Origin: JBDGYW01 sp964518955
GTDB taxonomy: Bacteria > Gemmatimonadota > Gemmatimonadetes > Gemmatimonadales > GWC2-71-9
Direction: 5' to 3'
Assembly (NCBI GenBank): GCA_964518955.1
Contig: CAZFHS010000008.1
Location: 62,001 to 126,000, forward strand
Length of the DNA: 64,000 bases
The position numbers were made by a program, and so were the translations under genes. The notes beneath the pieces were generated by a model. The model was not told where the DNA came from, did no database searches, and saw only the letters and a list, made by a program, of their open reading frames with translations. Shown in pieces: positions 16,885-25,790 of the stretch. Position 1 is the first letter of the stretch, and the number at the start of each line of letters is the position of its first letter.

Positions 16885-16908
16885 CCGGCACTCCGTTCAG
16901 GAGCACAC

Positions 16909-17235
16909 ATGCCACGCGACGTTCTCGGCGAATTCGAACACCAGGTCCTTCTCGCAATCCTCAGGCTAGGATCCGAATCCTATAGCGTTGAGATTGTACT
17001 CGAGCTGGAGAAACGCACCGGGCGAGAGGTCGCGACCTCAGCCGTATACGTAGCGTTGCGGCGGCTCAGCGATAAGGGCCTGTTGGAATCTCGCATGGTC
17101 GACCCGCCCCTGGACGGTGGCCATGCCCGGCGTTACTTCCGACTCACGCAAAAAGCCCTCGTTGCATTGCGCGGTTCCCGGCAGAGTCTGCTAAGCCTAT
17201 GGGACGGCGTCGAATCACTACTGGACGAGTCGTGA
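16909..17235 (+). CDS. PadR family transcriptional regulator (module 1)
   Basis: A 108-residue winged-helix repressor. The start is ATG 16909, where GGAGCACAC precedes it; a further upstream frame has no ribosome-binding site. Landmarks are EFEHQVLLAILRLG, the recognition region TSAVYVALRRLSDKGLLES and the RYFRLTQKA wing. Two related palindromes lie just upstream (16825-16884). The permease gene starts 11 bases after its stop, so they are one operon. PadR proteins of this type usually repress the adjacent transporter until a ligand binds; the ligand is unknown. Confidence 0.9.
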   Translation: MPRDVLGEFEHQVLLAILRLGSESYSVEIVLELEKRTGREVATSAVYVALRRLSDKGLLESRMVDPPLDGGHARRYFRLTQKALVALRGSRQSLLSLWDGVESLLDES

Positions 17236-17246
17236 GGAGGCCCTGA

Positions 17247-19949
17247 ATGTCACACATGGCCGAAAAGACGCGCCCGCCACGCCTGGCCAAACGTCTCCTG
17301 TGTCTCCTGCTAGGCTCAAATCGGGAAACAGATACGGAAGCAGGCATCGAAGAGCTCTTCAGGATTCGCGCAGAAAACCACGGCAGGTTGGCCGCGCATT
17401 GCTGGTACTGGCGCCAGGTTCTCGGATTTGCCTTCAGGTGGCGTTCGGTTCGAAACGGGGCAAACGCCCCGCTTTCATTGAGAACAAGTTCTCCTTGGAG
17501 CGATCTCCGCTTCGCAGCACGTGGTCTTCGGAAAACTCCCGGTTTTGCCGTCGCCGCCGTGGCGACACTCGGCCTCGGCTTGGGCGCGGCTGCAACCACG
17601 TTCACAGTGGTCGATGCCGTCCTGCTCTCACCCCTGCCATACGATTTTCCGGAGAGGATCGTGTGGCTGTGGGAAACCCGCCCAGACGGACCAGACGTTG
17701 AAGGCCCGGTGTCCCCAATCAACTTCGTCGACTGGTGGCGCCAGAACGAGGTGTTCGATGCGATTGGAGCCGAATTCAGCAGGCAGATCAACATCTCAGG
17801 CGGCGATCGACCCGAGCGTGTGAACGCCAGCTACGTCACGTCCACCGTGTTTGACGCGCTGGGTGTGAGTCCCGCCCTGGGACGGGTGTTCACGATGGAA
17901 GAGCAGGTCGAGCACACTTCACTGGCCGTGATTAGTCACAGCTTCTGGCAGCGTCGCTTCGGCGGCGAACATGAAGTGCTCGGGCGAGAGGTGCTACTGG
18001 ATGGCGTTTATGGAGGAGACAACTCTTACACGGTGATCGGAGTGATGCCGGAAGGGTTTCGGTTCGGTCCGCTCGAGAACAAGGATCTCTGGTTGCCGAT
18101 TCGAGTGGGGTACTTCAGGTACAACACCAGATCCGACCGGTTTCTTCGAGTCGTGGCTCGGCTGAGCGAGGGGACGACAGTAGATCAGGCTCGTGCAAAC
18201 ATGGAAGCCGTCTACTCGAGGATCGAGCAAGAACACGATGCCAATCGAGGACGAACCGTTCTCTTGAAGCCGGTGCGCGAGGCCTCATTGGGCACGATAG
18301 ATCGTTCTATTAGCGTCCTGTTCGGTGCGGTGGTTTTTCTCCTTCTGATAGCATGTTTGAACGTCGCCAATCTGTTGCTCGCACGAGGCAGCGGACGGGC
18401 ACATGAGATGGGCATTCGCACGGCTCTGGGCGCAGGACGAGCACGCTTGATTCGCCTGCTTGTTCTCGAGAGCGTGCTCCTCGCAACAATTGGCGGAGCG
18501 ATAGCCGTGGGCCTCGCGTTTCTCACGGCGAGATTTGTGAAAGGTCTCACCCAAAGCTGGCTAGGCGAGTGGGCAGATCTCACACTGGATATCCGCGTCG
18601 TGGCATTTGCCGCACTTGGAACGTTGCTCGTGATCCTGGTCAGCGGCACGGTGCCCGCATTCCGATGTTCGCGTTTCAACCTTTCGTCAGCGTTGGCATC
18701 TGGTTCACGTGGAGAGAAGGCACCGCAGGCAGGACGTCGACTCCGAGACGCGCTCGTTGTAGCCGAGGTAGCCTTGGCACTCCTGTTGTTGAGCGGAGCC
18801 GGCCTCTTCTTGCGCAGTTACTTGCGAATCTCTTCAGTTGCATCGGGCCTGGACCCGACGGGCGTCACCGTGCTCGGCATCTCGACTTCCTCACGGTCGT
18901 ACCCTGGCGCCGAAGATGTTTCTCGGTACCTGGCTCAGGTGAAGGACGAAGTGGAATCCCTGCCTGAAGTTGAATCCGCCGCGCTCACTCCGTACGCACC
19001 GTTCTTCGGCGGTGGGTGGGACCGCTGGTTCTGGCCCGTGGATCGATCCGCGCCCTCCGGGAGAGACGAGGTGGAAAGCAAACGTTACGTGATGGTCACG
19101 CCTGGCTACTTCCGTACGATGGGTATTCCCGTGGTTCGGGGCAGAGCTTTCACGAACTCGGATGACACCTCCTCGCCCCCCGCGATCATCCTGAGCCAGT
19201 CTCTGGCCGAACGGACATTCCCTGGCGAAGACCCGGTCGGCAAAGAAATCTTGATCGAGCTTCCAGAACCTCTGGCGGAGGACCCTCCGCCCGCGCGCAC
19301 GGTCGTTGGCGTTGTCGGGGACGTCCGTATCGACGGATTCGAGAAGCCCGCAATCGAAGCCGTCTACGCGCCGTACGCTCAGGAAACACACGCGCACGAC
19401 CACGCCCGTTTTGTCTATCTGGTCGTACGGCCAAGTTCGGCAGACATTCAAAACCTGGGCACACTCCTCAGGGATCGAGTATGGTCGGTGGATGGCAACC
19501 AACCGATTCCGATCATCACAACCGTACAGGATCAGATCGGGGAGCGACTCGAACGCCGCCAATTCAATATGGTCCTTCTTGCCATCTTTGCGGGGCTCGC
19601 TGTGGCTTTGGCCGCGGTGGGCCTGTACGGTGTGTTGGCATTCTCCGTGAAGAAGCGAACCGCAGAGATCGGAATTCGCATGGCGCTCGGCGCCGGCGGG
19701 GCATCAGTCCGGCGGATGGTAGTGGGCCGCGCTCTCGGGCTCGCCGGGGTGGGGGTCGCACTGGGGCTTGCAGCAGCGCTCGCAATGTCCCGGCTGATCT
19801 CGTCCCTGCTCTATGAAGTCAGTCCAACCGATCCCGCCACTCTATGTGCGATTGCCGCACTCCTCCTAATCGTCGCATATCTAGCGGCGTATCTGCCGGC
19901 TCGCCGGGCGGCGTCGATGGACCCTACCTCAGCACTCCGGGTGGAGTAG
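17247..19949 (+). CDS. ADOP-type ABC transporter permease (module 1)
   Basis: A 900-residue MacB/FtsX-like permease of the acidobacterial duplicated orphan permease kind. The N-terminal prefix (about 1-75) has WYWRQVLGFAF. The first half then has a helix (about 98-122, AVATLGLGLGAAATTFTVVD), a MacB-like periplasmic domain and three helices around 350-480 with LIACLNVANLLLARG and RTALGAGRARLIRLL. The layout repeats in the second half (periplasmic domain about 540-770, then FSVKKRTAEIGIRMALGAGG). There is no ATPase domain and no ATPase gene nearby, as usual for this group. Expression is probably controlled by the PadR just upstream. The exported substrate is unknown. Confidence 0.9.
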   Translation: MSHMAEKTRPPRLAKRLLCLLLGSNRETDTEAGIEELFRIRAENHGRLAAHCWYWRQVLGFAFRWRSVRNGANAPLSLRTSSPWSDLRFAARGLRKTPGFAVAAVATLGLGLGAAATTFTVVDAVLLSPLPYDFPERIVWLWETRPDGPDVEGPVSPINFVDWWRQNEVFDAIGAEFSRQINISGGDRPERVNASYVTSTVFDALGVSPALGRVFTMEEQVEHTSLAVISHSFWQRRFGGEHEVLGREVLLDGVYGGDNSYTVIGVMPEGFRFGPLENKDLWLPIRVGYFRYNTRSDRFLRVVARLSEGTTVDQARANMEAVYSRIEQEHDANRGRTVLLKPVREASLGTIDRSISVLFGAVVFLLLIACLNVANLLLARGSGRAHEMGIRTALGAGRARLIRLLVLESVLLATIGGAIAVGLAFLTARFVKGLTQSWLGEWADLTLDIRVVAFAALGTLLVILVSGTVPAFRCSRFNLSSALASGSRGEKAPQAGRRLRDALVVAEVALALLLLSGAGLFLRSYLRISSVASGLDPTGVTVLGISTSSRSYPGAEDVSRYLAQVKDEVESLPEVESAALTPYAPFFGGGWDRWFWPVDRSAPSGRDEVESKRYVMVTPGYFRTMGIPVVRGRAFTNSDDTSSPPAIILSQSLAERTFPGEDPVGKEILIELPEPLAEDPPPARTVVGVVGDVRIDGFEKPAIEAVYAPYAQETHAHDHARFVYLVVRPSSADIQNLGTLLRDRVWSVDGNQPIPIITTVQDQIGERLERRQFNMVLLAIFAGLAVALAAVGLYGVLAFSVKKRTAEIGIRMALGAGGASVRRMVVGRALGLAGVGVALGLAAALAMSRLISSLLYEVSPTDPATLCAIAALLLIVAYLAAYLPARRAASMDPTSALRVE

Positions 19950-20027
19950 CCGACAACGCCGGAACGCTTATGAAACAACTGTGTAACAGACTGAGACAGA
20001 TGGGCTCCAGCGAATGGGGAGAGCCGC

Positions 20028-21293
20028 TTGCCAGCCTTCGTGCGATCTGGTGAAATCAGTTGTTTCAAGCAGTCGAACTGCTGGGTGAATGCTCGCACCG
20101 TCGCCTACTTGGCACTGCTCGTCGTTGTTGCCTGCATTGAACCCGACACGCGGCATGAGTCGGCCAACATCACGATCCTTCCGGGTGGTGCCCGAGCGGT
20201 AACGCACACGGGGGTCGAATTCCCACCTCAGTCCAAGCTCGTCCAGGAAGTCCTCATTGGAGCCGTCGATGGCTTGGACGAGTACACATTTGGTGAAATC
20301 CGCGCAGTAGTGGTCGACGCTTCTGAGCGCATTCACGTCCTCGACTTTCAGACTCAGTTGATTCGCACCTTCTCACCAACCGGTCAGTTTCTGCGTACAA
20401 CTGCGAGAAGAGGTGGCGGCCCGGCAGAGGTGGAGGACGCCAACGGCATGATGGTCGACGCATCCGGCACCCTGTGGGTGAACGATCCCGGGAATGGTCG
20501 CCTCATAGCCATCGACTCAACCGGTGTTCAGCTGGCCAGCTACCTGAGAAAGGTCACCGAGTACCGATACGTCTGGTCGGGCGGCGCAGATTCCACAGGC
20601 TGGATTTGGGACATGGTCTCCCATTTTCCTCCGGATGCCGTGCGGCCGAGTCCAGGCGTGCACGAGTTCGTGCGTAAGATCTTTGGGAAGGGATTTGACA
20701 CGCGAGAAACAGCGCGCGTCGACTCCCTGCTCCTCGCGAATGTGACGAGTAAATCGATAACCATGCCGAGCGGAAACGCTCAGGTGCCGTTCTATCCGCG
20801 AACTCTGGTCGAGTTCGACCTGGCCGGCGGTTTCTGGATCACGCACGGGATCACGTACGAGGTGATCCACATTGACGTCGCCGGGGACACCACTTTGATG
20901 ATCACCAATCGCGCGGAACCCGTGCCCGTAACAGACGAGCAGCGCGCGGGTGCGATCGAGAGGCTAGAGGATTGGCAGAGGCGGGCAGGACCTGCAAATA
21001 TCGACTACTCTGTGATACCCGCATTCCATCCAGCAGTTATCCAGATCATTCCCGAAAGATCGGGCGGCGTGTGGGTACGCCGGCCGACGACCGACGGGTC
21101 GTTTGTGGCCGATCGTTACTCATCCGACGGAGCTTACAAAGGAACCGTTTCTTCGTCTATGAGTGTGTCACAACACCATCGTACCGTGGTCAGAAAGGAC
21201 GTCGTGCACATGGTGACATCCGATTCTTTCGGCGTGCAGTATGTCGTGAAAGCCAGGTCCGTGCCCCTTACCAGTGAGTTGCCAGGTCAATGA
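20028..21293 (+). CDS. 6-bladed beta-propeller lipoprotein (paralog 1)
   Basis: Up to 421 residues with an NHL-like beta-propeller. The start is not settled: TTG 20028 has GGGGAG just ahead, while GTG 20085 would give a compact lipoprotein signal ending LVVVAC. Propeller landmarks are VDASERIHVLDFQTQLIRTF, the RRGGGPAEVED turn (a weaker version of the GEGPGEF signature of the paralogs at 41731, 48617 and 50012), then LWVNDPGNGRLIAID. Four such genes lie in the window. They are probably surface or periplasmic binding proteins; the ligand is unknown. It is followed 16 bases later by copy 2 of the dispersed element, in antisense. Confidence 0.75.
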   Translation: MPAFVRSGEISCFKQSNCWVNARTVAYLALLVVVACIEPDTRHESANITILPGGARAVTHTGVEFPPQSKLVQEVLIGAVDGLDEYTFGEIRAVVVDASERIHVLDFQTQLIRTFSPTGQFLRTTARRGGGPAEVEDANGMMVDASGTLWVNDPGNGRLIAIDSTGVQLASYLRKVTEYRYVWSGGADSTGWIWDMVSHFPPDAVRPSPGVHEFVRKIFGKGFDTRETARVDSLLLANVTSKSITMPSGNAQVPFYPRTLVEFDLAGGFWITHGITYEVIHIDVAGDTTLMITNRAEPVPVTDEQRAGAIERLEDWQRRAGPANIDYSVIPAFHPAVIQIIPERSGGVWVRRPTTDGSFVADRYSSDGAYKGTVSSSMSVSQHHRTVVRKDVVHMVTSDSFGVQYVVKARSVPLTSELPGQ

Positions 21294-21309
21294 GCCCGAT
21301 CTTCACTAA

Positions 21310-21352
21310 CAAATGTCCCAATTCCGCACGTCCGTGCCCCAAGAACGCACTG
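21310..21352 (-). repeat. Dispersed intergenic element, copy 2
   Basis: It matches copy 1 (8079-8121) over 43 bases with the same two TTGGGRCA octamers 21 bp apart on the minus strand. It lies 16 bases after the stop of the propeller gene at 20028. Copy 3 also lies just beyond a propeller gene stop (48617). Confidence 0.65.
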
Positions 21353-21452
21353 CCGCAGATGTGGAACGGGCCGCAATGTATGCCCGCGCGTAACCGGCGG
21401 GATCGGTTGTGCATCTTAGAGGATATGTCGACAGTCGGTGGTGCTCTGATGA

Positions 21453-21638
21453 GAACTCACTGATAACGCGTGGGAGCACGCGCTCCGTGGACCTTGGCAG
21501 AGAGGCGTATCTCATGTCCAAGAGATCACTGGAAGAACACTCGAACAGCTAGAAGCCGACTGGCGACACCACATCGCCGAGGCGCGCGACACCAAGTCGG
21601 TCGCACGGTGGCAGCCGGCAGACGGGAGTCGGTTTTGA
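21453..21638 (+). pseudogene. Decayed C-terminal fragment of a larger protein
   Basis: An open stretch of 61 codons without a start, beginning after a TGA at 21450 and ending at TGA 21636-21638. It reads like a protein C-terminus, with the segment ITGRTLEQLEADWRHHI. That resembles the end of peptidase MA-type proteins, but the match is from memory and weak. No upstream part of the gene survives, so I take it as a remnant. Confidence 0.35.
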
Positions 21639-21746
21639 TGAGGCATTCAGAGAGGCCCTAGCGGTAGAGGCGCTCGCTGAAGAGACGGGCATGATGTGTG
21701 TGGCCGAGCTTGACCGTGGATGTCGTGCGAGGGATTGAAGGAAGAC

Positions 21747-23555
21747 ATGGAGGCATCAATGGCACGTATCGCTGCTTCTCCTTCCAGATTTCGATCGCGG
21801 TTCAGATTGCTTTTCGCTGCAATGAACCTGGTATTGGCCATCGGGTGTGGCGATCCGGTCGATCCCGCCATAACTGCCGATCCACCGCCACCTGTGGACG
21901 ACGAGTTCGACGCGGGCTCAGGTATCGCCAGCCAGACTCCGACATCTATCCAGATTCAAAACCTGGCGCTCCTTGCCAAGGTCTGGGGCTTCGCGAAATA
22001 CCACCACCCCCTGGTGGTGGGCGGGAGCGTGAATTGGGACTACGAGCTGTTTCGCGCGATCCCCCCGGTTCTGGCAGCAACCGACAGCGCCGCCGAGGCA
22101 GTAATCGTGCCTTGGCTCGACAGTGTCGGTGTCGTGCCAGCGTGCAGCCCTTGTGTTGCCTCACCCAGTGGAGCGCACCTCCTGCCTGAGAACGGATGGA
22201 TCAGCGATACAGCAGAGGTCGGCGCGACATTGAGCGGTCGCCTCATCTCCATCCACCAAAACCGGCCAAGCACGGGAGTCCATCGTTACGTCACCTTTGC
22301 ACCGGGTGTGGGCAATCCCGTCTTCTCCCAAGAACAACCGTATGCAACGCATCCGGCTCCGGACGCCGGGTTCCGGCTGTTGGCCCTCTTCAGGTTCTGG
22401 AACATCATCCAGTATTGGTTTCCCTATCGTGACGTGATGGACGAAGACTGGGGCACCGTCCTCGAGGAGTTCATACCGCTCGTGCTGGAGCCGTTGGATG
22501 GCAACGAGTACCGGCTCGCAATGATCAAGCTGACGGCGCGCGTGCACGACTCACACGCCAACCTCTGGAGCGACATCAACCTGCGGCCTCCGACCGGAAC
22601 CGACGAGGTGCCAGTGTTCGTTCGATCGGTTGAAGACAGGTTCGTCGTTTTCGGATATTCACACGAGACGCAGGGACCGGCAACGGGCCTGGAAGTGGGC
22701 GACGCAATTCATCGCGTCGACGGGATTGCGGTCGAAACCCTGGTCGATTCGCTGAGCGCGTACTACGGCGTATCCAACGAGGCTACTCTGCTACGCGACA
22801 TTGGGAGATCGCTGACCAGGGGATTTGGGCCTGCCATGCTCGGAGGAGTAGGCCCGGACGGTGCGTTTGAATTTTCTGCCACGCGTATGCCTCGAACACA
22901 GCTCGACCTGAGCCCCGGATACAGACACGACCTGCCGGGCTCCACCTTCCAGATGCTGGATGAAGATGTCGCCTACCTCAAACTGTCGTCCGTTGTGGCA
23001 GCAAGTGCGGCGTCATACATCCAGCAGGCGCAGGGCGCTGAAGTGTTGGTGATCGACATCCGGAACTACCCGAGCGAATTTGTCGTATTCGCACTCGGGC
23101 AACACCTGGTGTCAGCCCCTACCGACTTCGCCCGTTTTACAGTTGCCGACCCGACGAATCCCGGCGCTTTCACCTGGACGAATCCCGTATCGCTCACGCC
23201 CAGAGCACCGCACTTTGACGGAGACGTGGTGATTTTGGTTGACGAAGTGTCGCAGAGTCAGGCCGAATACACGACTATGGCATTCCGTGTTGCTCCCGAC
23301 GCGATCGTAGTCGGCAGCACGACGGCGGGGGCGGATGGCAACGTGTCGAACATCCCGTTACCCGGCGATCTGCGATCGATGATCAGCGGAATCGGAGTGT
23401 TCTATCCCGATCGAACGCCCACTCAACGCATCGGGATAATCCCTGACCTCGTGGTTCGGCCCACAATAGCGGGTATCCGGGAGGGCCGCGACGAAGTTCT
23501 GGAGGCAGGCGTAAGTAACGCTCTCGGACGGGAATTCGCGATTCCGAAGAACTAG
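21747..23555 (+). CDS. S41 family peptidase, lipoprotein
   Basis: A serine peptidase of the C-terminal processing/tricorn-like S41 family, 602 residues from ATG 21747 (AAGGAAG ahead; a further ATG lies 9 codons upstream). The lipobox LVLAIGC ends a signal at about residues 18-33, so the protein is probably membrane-anchored in the periplasm. A helical N-terminal domain contains ALLAKVWGFAKYHHP, a PDZ-like part has LEVGDAIHRVDGI, and the catalytic core holds the nucleophile region VDEVSQSQAEYTTMAF followed by VGSTTAGADGNVSNI. It stands alone on the plus strand. The substrate is not predictable. Confidence 0.82.
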   Translation: MEASMARIAASPSRFRSRFRLLFAAMNLVLAIGCGDPVDPAITADPPPPVDDEFDAGSGIASQTPTSIQIQNLALLAKVWGFAKYHHPLVVGGSVNWDYELFRAIPPVLAATDSAAEAVIVPWLDSVGVVPACSPCVASPSGAHLLPENGWISDTAEVGATLSGRLISIHQNRPSTGVHRYVTFAPGVGNPVFSQEQPYATHPAPDAGFRLLALFRFWNIIQYWFPYRDVMDEDWGTVLEEFIPLVLEPLDGNEYRLAMIKLTARVHDSHANLWSDINLRPPTGTDEVPVFVRSVEDRFVVFGYSHETQGPATGLEVGDAIHRVDGIAVETLVDSLSAYYGVSNEATLLRDIGRSLTRGFGPAMLGGVGPDGAFEFSATRMPRTQLDLSPGYRHDLPGSTFQMLDEDVAYLKLSSVVAASAASYIQQAQGAEVLVIDIRNYPSEFVVFALGQHLVSAPTDFARFTVADPTNPGAFTWTNPVSLTPRAPHFDGDVVILVDEVSQSQAEYTTMAFRVAPDAIVVGSTTAGADGNVSNIPLPGDLRSMISGIGVFYPDRTPTQRIGIIPDLVVRPTIAGIREGRDEVLEAGVSNALGREFAIPKN

Positions 23556-23651
23556 AGCACGATCAACAAGATCTATCCGGCTCCAGTACCCTATGTCGTC
23601 ACGCACGTTCCTGCACGAGGAACAGATCGAAATGCCCAGGAGTACCGTGCA

Positions 23652-23714
23652 TTACCCCGCGTACGAAATCCTGTAGATCTTCCCCGCGTAGTCGTCCGAA
23701 ACCAAAAATGGAGC
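23652..23714 (-). pseudogene. Remnant of a sorbosone/PQQ sugar dehydrogenase C-terminus
   Basis: The minus strand reads APFLVSDDYAGKIYRISYAG and then TAA. The phrase VSDD-AG-IYRI-Y is the usual closing strand of L-sorbosone/PQQ-dependent sugar dehydrogenases. Nothing recognisable of the gene body is left, and the next gene begins within 152 bases. I therefore call it a gene fragment, not a gene. Confidence 0.4.
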
Positions 23715-23865
23715 CGTACGGAAGCACGGAGAACGGAAGCAGTTTGCGGGCCACAGAAATGCGCTTGATGGTACCCCGAGATTGACAGGGAAACAGTTCT
23801 CGGGAGTGGGTGTTGGAGGATCCCGAAAACCCAGTTCAAGGTTGACAGGGATCCTAGGGTGAGTC

Positions 23866-25293
23866 CTACCGCATCTCGGCCAGCCGCCTCGAAGCATAGC
23901 GACGCAGTTCTCTGCTCGAATCGGACTCCATGATGTCGCGGAGTTTATCGGCCGCGGTTTCATCGCCACGCTCGGCGAGTACTCTGATTAATCGCCTTCT
24001 CAGGTCGTAACCGGAAACCTCATCGTAAAGGCCGGCAAGTTCGGATGTCGGAATTGGGCGCTCGCCTAGCAGGCGGATAGCGCGGTCGCGCAATTCAGTT
24101 CCCTCATCTCTATCCGTAGCAATTTGCTCCAGCCATTCCGCCGTTTCCGACGTGCGCTGCTCGCCGGCCATGCGGAGAACCCGCTCCTTGAGCACGCTGC
24201 CATCGACATCGCTGTAGAGCTGGCGCATCGTGGCGAGCGAGGCTCCTTCCCCCAATATCCGAATGGCCCTTTCCCGCACGCTCGTTCTCTCGCTCACATC
24301 CGTAGCCACTTCGCGAATCCACTCCATCTCCGCTGGCGTTCCTTTTTCGCCGATTACTCGCAGCGCACGTTCCTGGAGCGTCGACCGGTCTAGCCGATCG
24401 TACAAATCCCAGACCTCGTCGTGCCCATCAGGGTTTTCTCCAATCACGCGCAAGGCACGTTCCCTCAGCTCGACTCGCTCGCCCGCGTCGAGAGCAACCG
24501 TTCGCAACCAGGCGGAATTCGCTCGAGACACGGACTCCCCTATCCTGCGGATGACCCTCTCCTGTAGTTGAGTGCGATCGATGTCGGAATACTGCTCGCG
24601 CAGCCATGCGTCGTTTTCGCTCGTTTCACGCAGAGAACGAATAGCGCGTTCCCGAACCTCTACATTGTCGGCGCGCGCCAGGGCGAGGTTGCGCAGCAGC
24701 CTATCGGTCTGGCGTTCCATGCCCTCACGCTCCGCCGCACGATTGACATATCTGATTGCTCTTTGTCGCACGTCAGGATCCTGGGACTCGTCTGCCGCCA
24801 TTGCGAGAAGCCGGTCTACGATCGGAGCGTCCGCCGCCGCATTCGCGGCGAGGAATGTTATGCTACCAACGTCCTCGTTCGATTCGGCAATATCGAGCAG
24901 CCAGTTTGCAGCCTCCGACCCGGAGAAGGTGCCGAGGTCGACGCCGGCGGCATCCGGAAGCCAGTCCACCCCCACCGCGGCGCGCAGCTCCGTTACTCGA
25001 CCATTCTCTCTCTTCACCACGATGCGCATGGGACCTTGCCGGCAATCGACCTCCCAAAATCCCTGAGTGTTGATCGAGTATCCGCCCGACCAGAAGGTGT
25101 GCGTTACAAAGCCGTGCGCAGTTGTTTCGCTGATCGATTTCCCGTCGCCGCAGATCTCGGCGCGCGTGGGAAACGAAAACCTCACGACATCGGCACGAGC
25201 TGAGTTTGCTCGGTGGGCCAAATCCTGGGCCTGGAGAGGTCCGGCTACGGCCGCGGCCGCAACCGTAGTGGCAGCAAGAAGTGTTGCGCGCAT
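23866..25293 (-). CDS. Secreted HEAT-repeat protein
   Basis: A 475-residue exported protein with a signal peptide (about 1-22, ending LQAQ). An N-terminal domain of about 120 residues with two cysteines (C47, C82) is not recognised. From about residue 155 to the end there are ten or more short helical repeats of the HEAT/armadillo-like type with the recurring phrase VRERAIRxLGE, for example VELRERALRVIGE and TSVRERAIRILGE. Such scaffolds bind proteins in the envelope. It is divergent from the PadR at 25421; the 127-bp intergenic region holds the PadR operator candidates, so the regulator may control both directions. Confidence 0.72.
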   Translation of the reverse strand: MRATLLAATTVAAAAVAGPLQAQDLAHRANSARADVVRFSFPTRAEICGDGKSISETTAHGFVTHTFWSGGYSINTQGFWEVDCRQGPMRIVVKRENGRVTELRAAVGVDWLPDAAGVDLGTFSGSEAANWLLDIAESNEDVGSITFLAANAAADAPIVDRLLAMAADESQDPDVRQRAIRYVNRAAEREGMERQTDRLLRNLALARADNVEVRERAIRSLRETSENDAWLREQYSDIDRTQLQERVIRRIGESVSRANSAWLRTVALDAGERVELRERALRVIGENPDGHDEVWDLYDRLDRSTLQERALRVIGEKGTPAEMEWIREVATDVSERTSVRERAIRILGEGASLATMRQLYSDVDGSVLKERVLRMAGEQRTSETAEWLEQIATDRDEGTELRDRAIRLLGERPIPTSELAGLYDEVSGYDLRRRLIRVLAERGDETAADKLRDIMESDSSRELRRYASRRLAEMR

Positions 25294-25357
25294 TGTTTGG
25301 AGCTCCGTCTATGGGTCTTCTACACATAGACACATGAGCCCACCGAAATGGTTGCAT

Positions 25358-25391
25358 TATAGGGACCATCCCTATAGTTTCTATCCCTATA
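25358..25391 (+). promoter_or_regulatory. Operator between the HEAT-repeat gene and padR module 2
   Basis: TATAGGGA (25358-25365), three bases, then TCCCTATA (25369-25376) form a perfect 8-bp inverted repeat. A further TCCCTATA follows at 25384-25391, so there are two half-sites in one direction and one opposing. It lies 30 bases ahead of the PadR start and 65 bases ahead of the divergent HEAT-repeat gene. Confidence 0.65.
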
Positions 25392-25420
25392 GCAATCGAA
25401 CGCTCAGCTCGGGAGTAGCC

Positions 25421-25780
25421 ATGGCCGCCCACGATCCGTCGACACTACTGCCACTTACCCCCCTCACCTACCACGTCCTTCTCGCCCTGGCAGATGCCCA
25501 CCGGCACGGGTACGGGATAATCAAGGAGGTTGAGGAGAGAACCGACGGAAAGATGGAAATCGAAACCGGCACCCTCTACGCCGCTATGAAGCGAATGCGT
25601 GACGACCAGTTGATCGAGATCGTCCCAGAATCGAAAAGACCCGCCGGCGAGGACAGCCGCAGGCGCACCTACCGGCTGACTCCATTCGGCAAGAAGGTTC
25701 TCGAGGCTGAATCGCAGCGACTGGCTCAACTGCTCGGTATTGCGGCGGAGAAGAAGATTCTGCCAGCCGCCTCGGCATAG
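25421..25780 (+). CDS. PadR family transcriptional regulator (module 2)
   Basis: A 119-residue winged-helix regulator; the start ATG 25421 is chosen from GGGAG six bases ahead. Typical PadR landmarks are LTYHVLLALADAHRHGYGI, IETGTLYAAMKRMRDDQLIE and YRLTPFGKKVLEAE. A strong TATAGGGA/TCCCTATA palindrome sits just upstream. The ADOP permease follows after 10 bases in the same direction, forming a two-gene operon like modules 1 and 3. Sequence differs clearly from the other two PadRs (longer N-terminus, EVEERT motif), so it is an older paralog, not a recent copy. Confidence 0.9.
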   Translation: MAAHDPSTLLPLTPLTYHVLLALADAHRHGYGIIKEVEERTDGKMEIETGTLYAAMKRMRDDQLIEIVPESKRPAGEDSRRRTYRLTPFGKKVLEAESQRLAQLLGIAAEKKILPAASA

Positions 25781-25790
25781 GGACTCGAGT

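Noticed and set aside
18891..19562. A 223-codon open frame on the minus strand
   Set aside because: Antisense within the second half of the ADOP permease.
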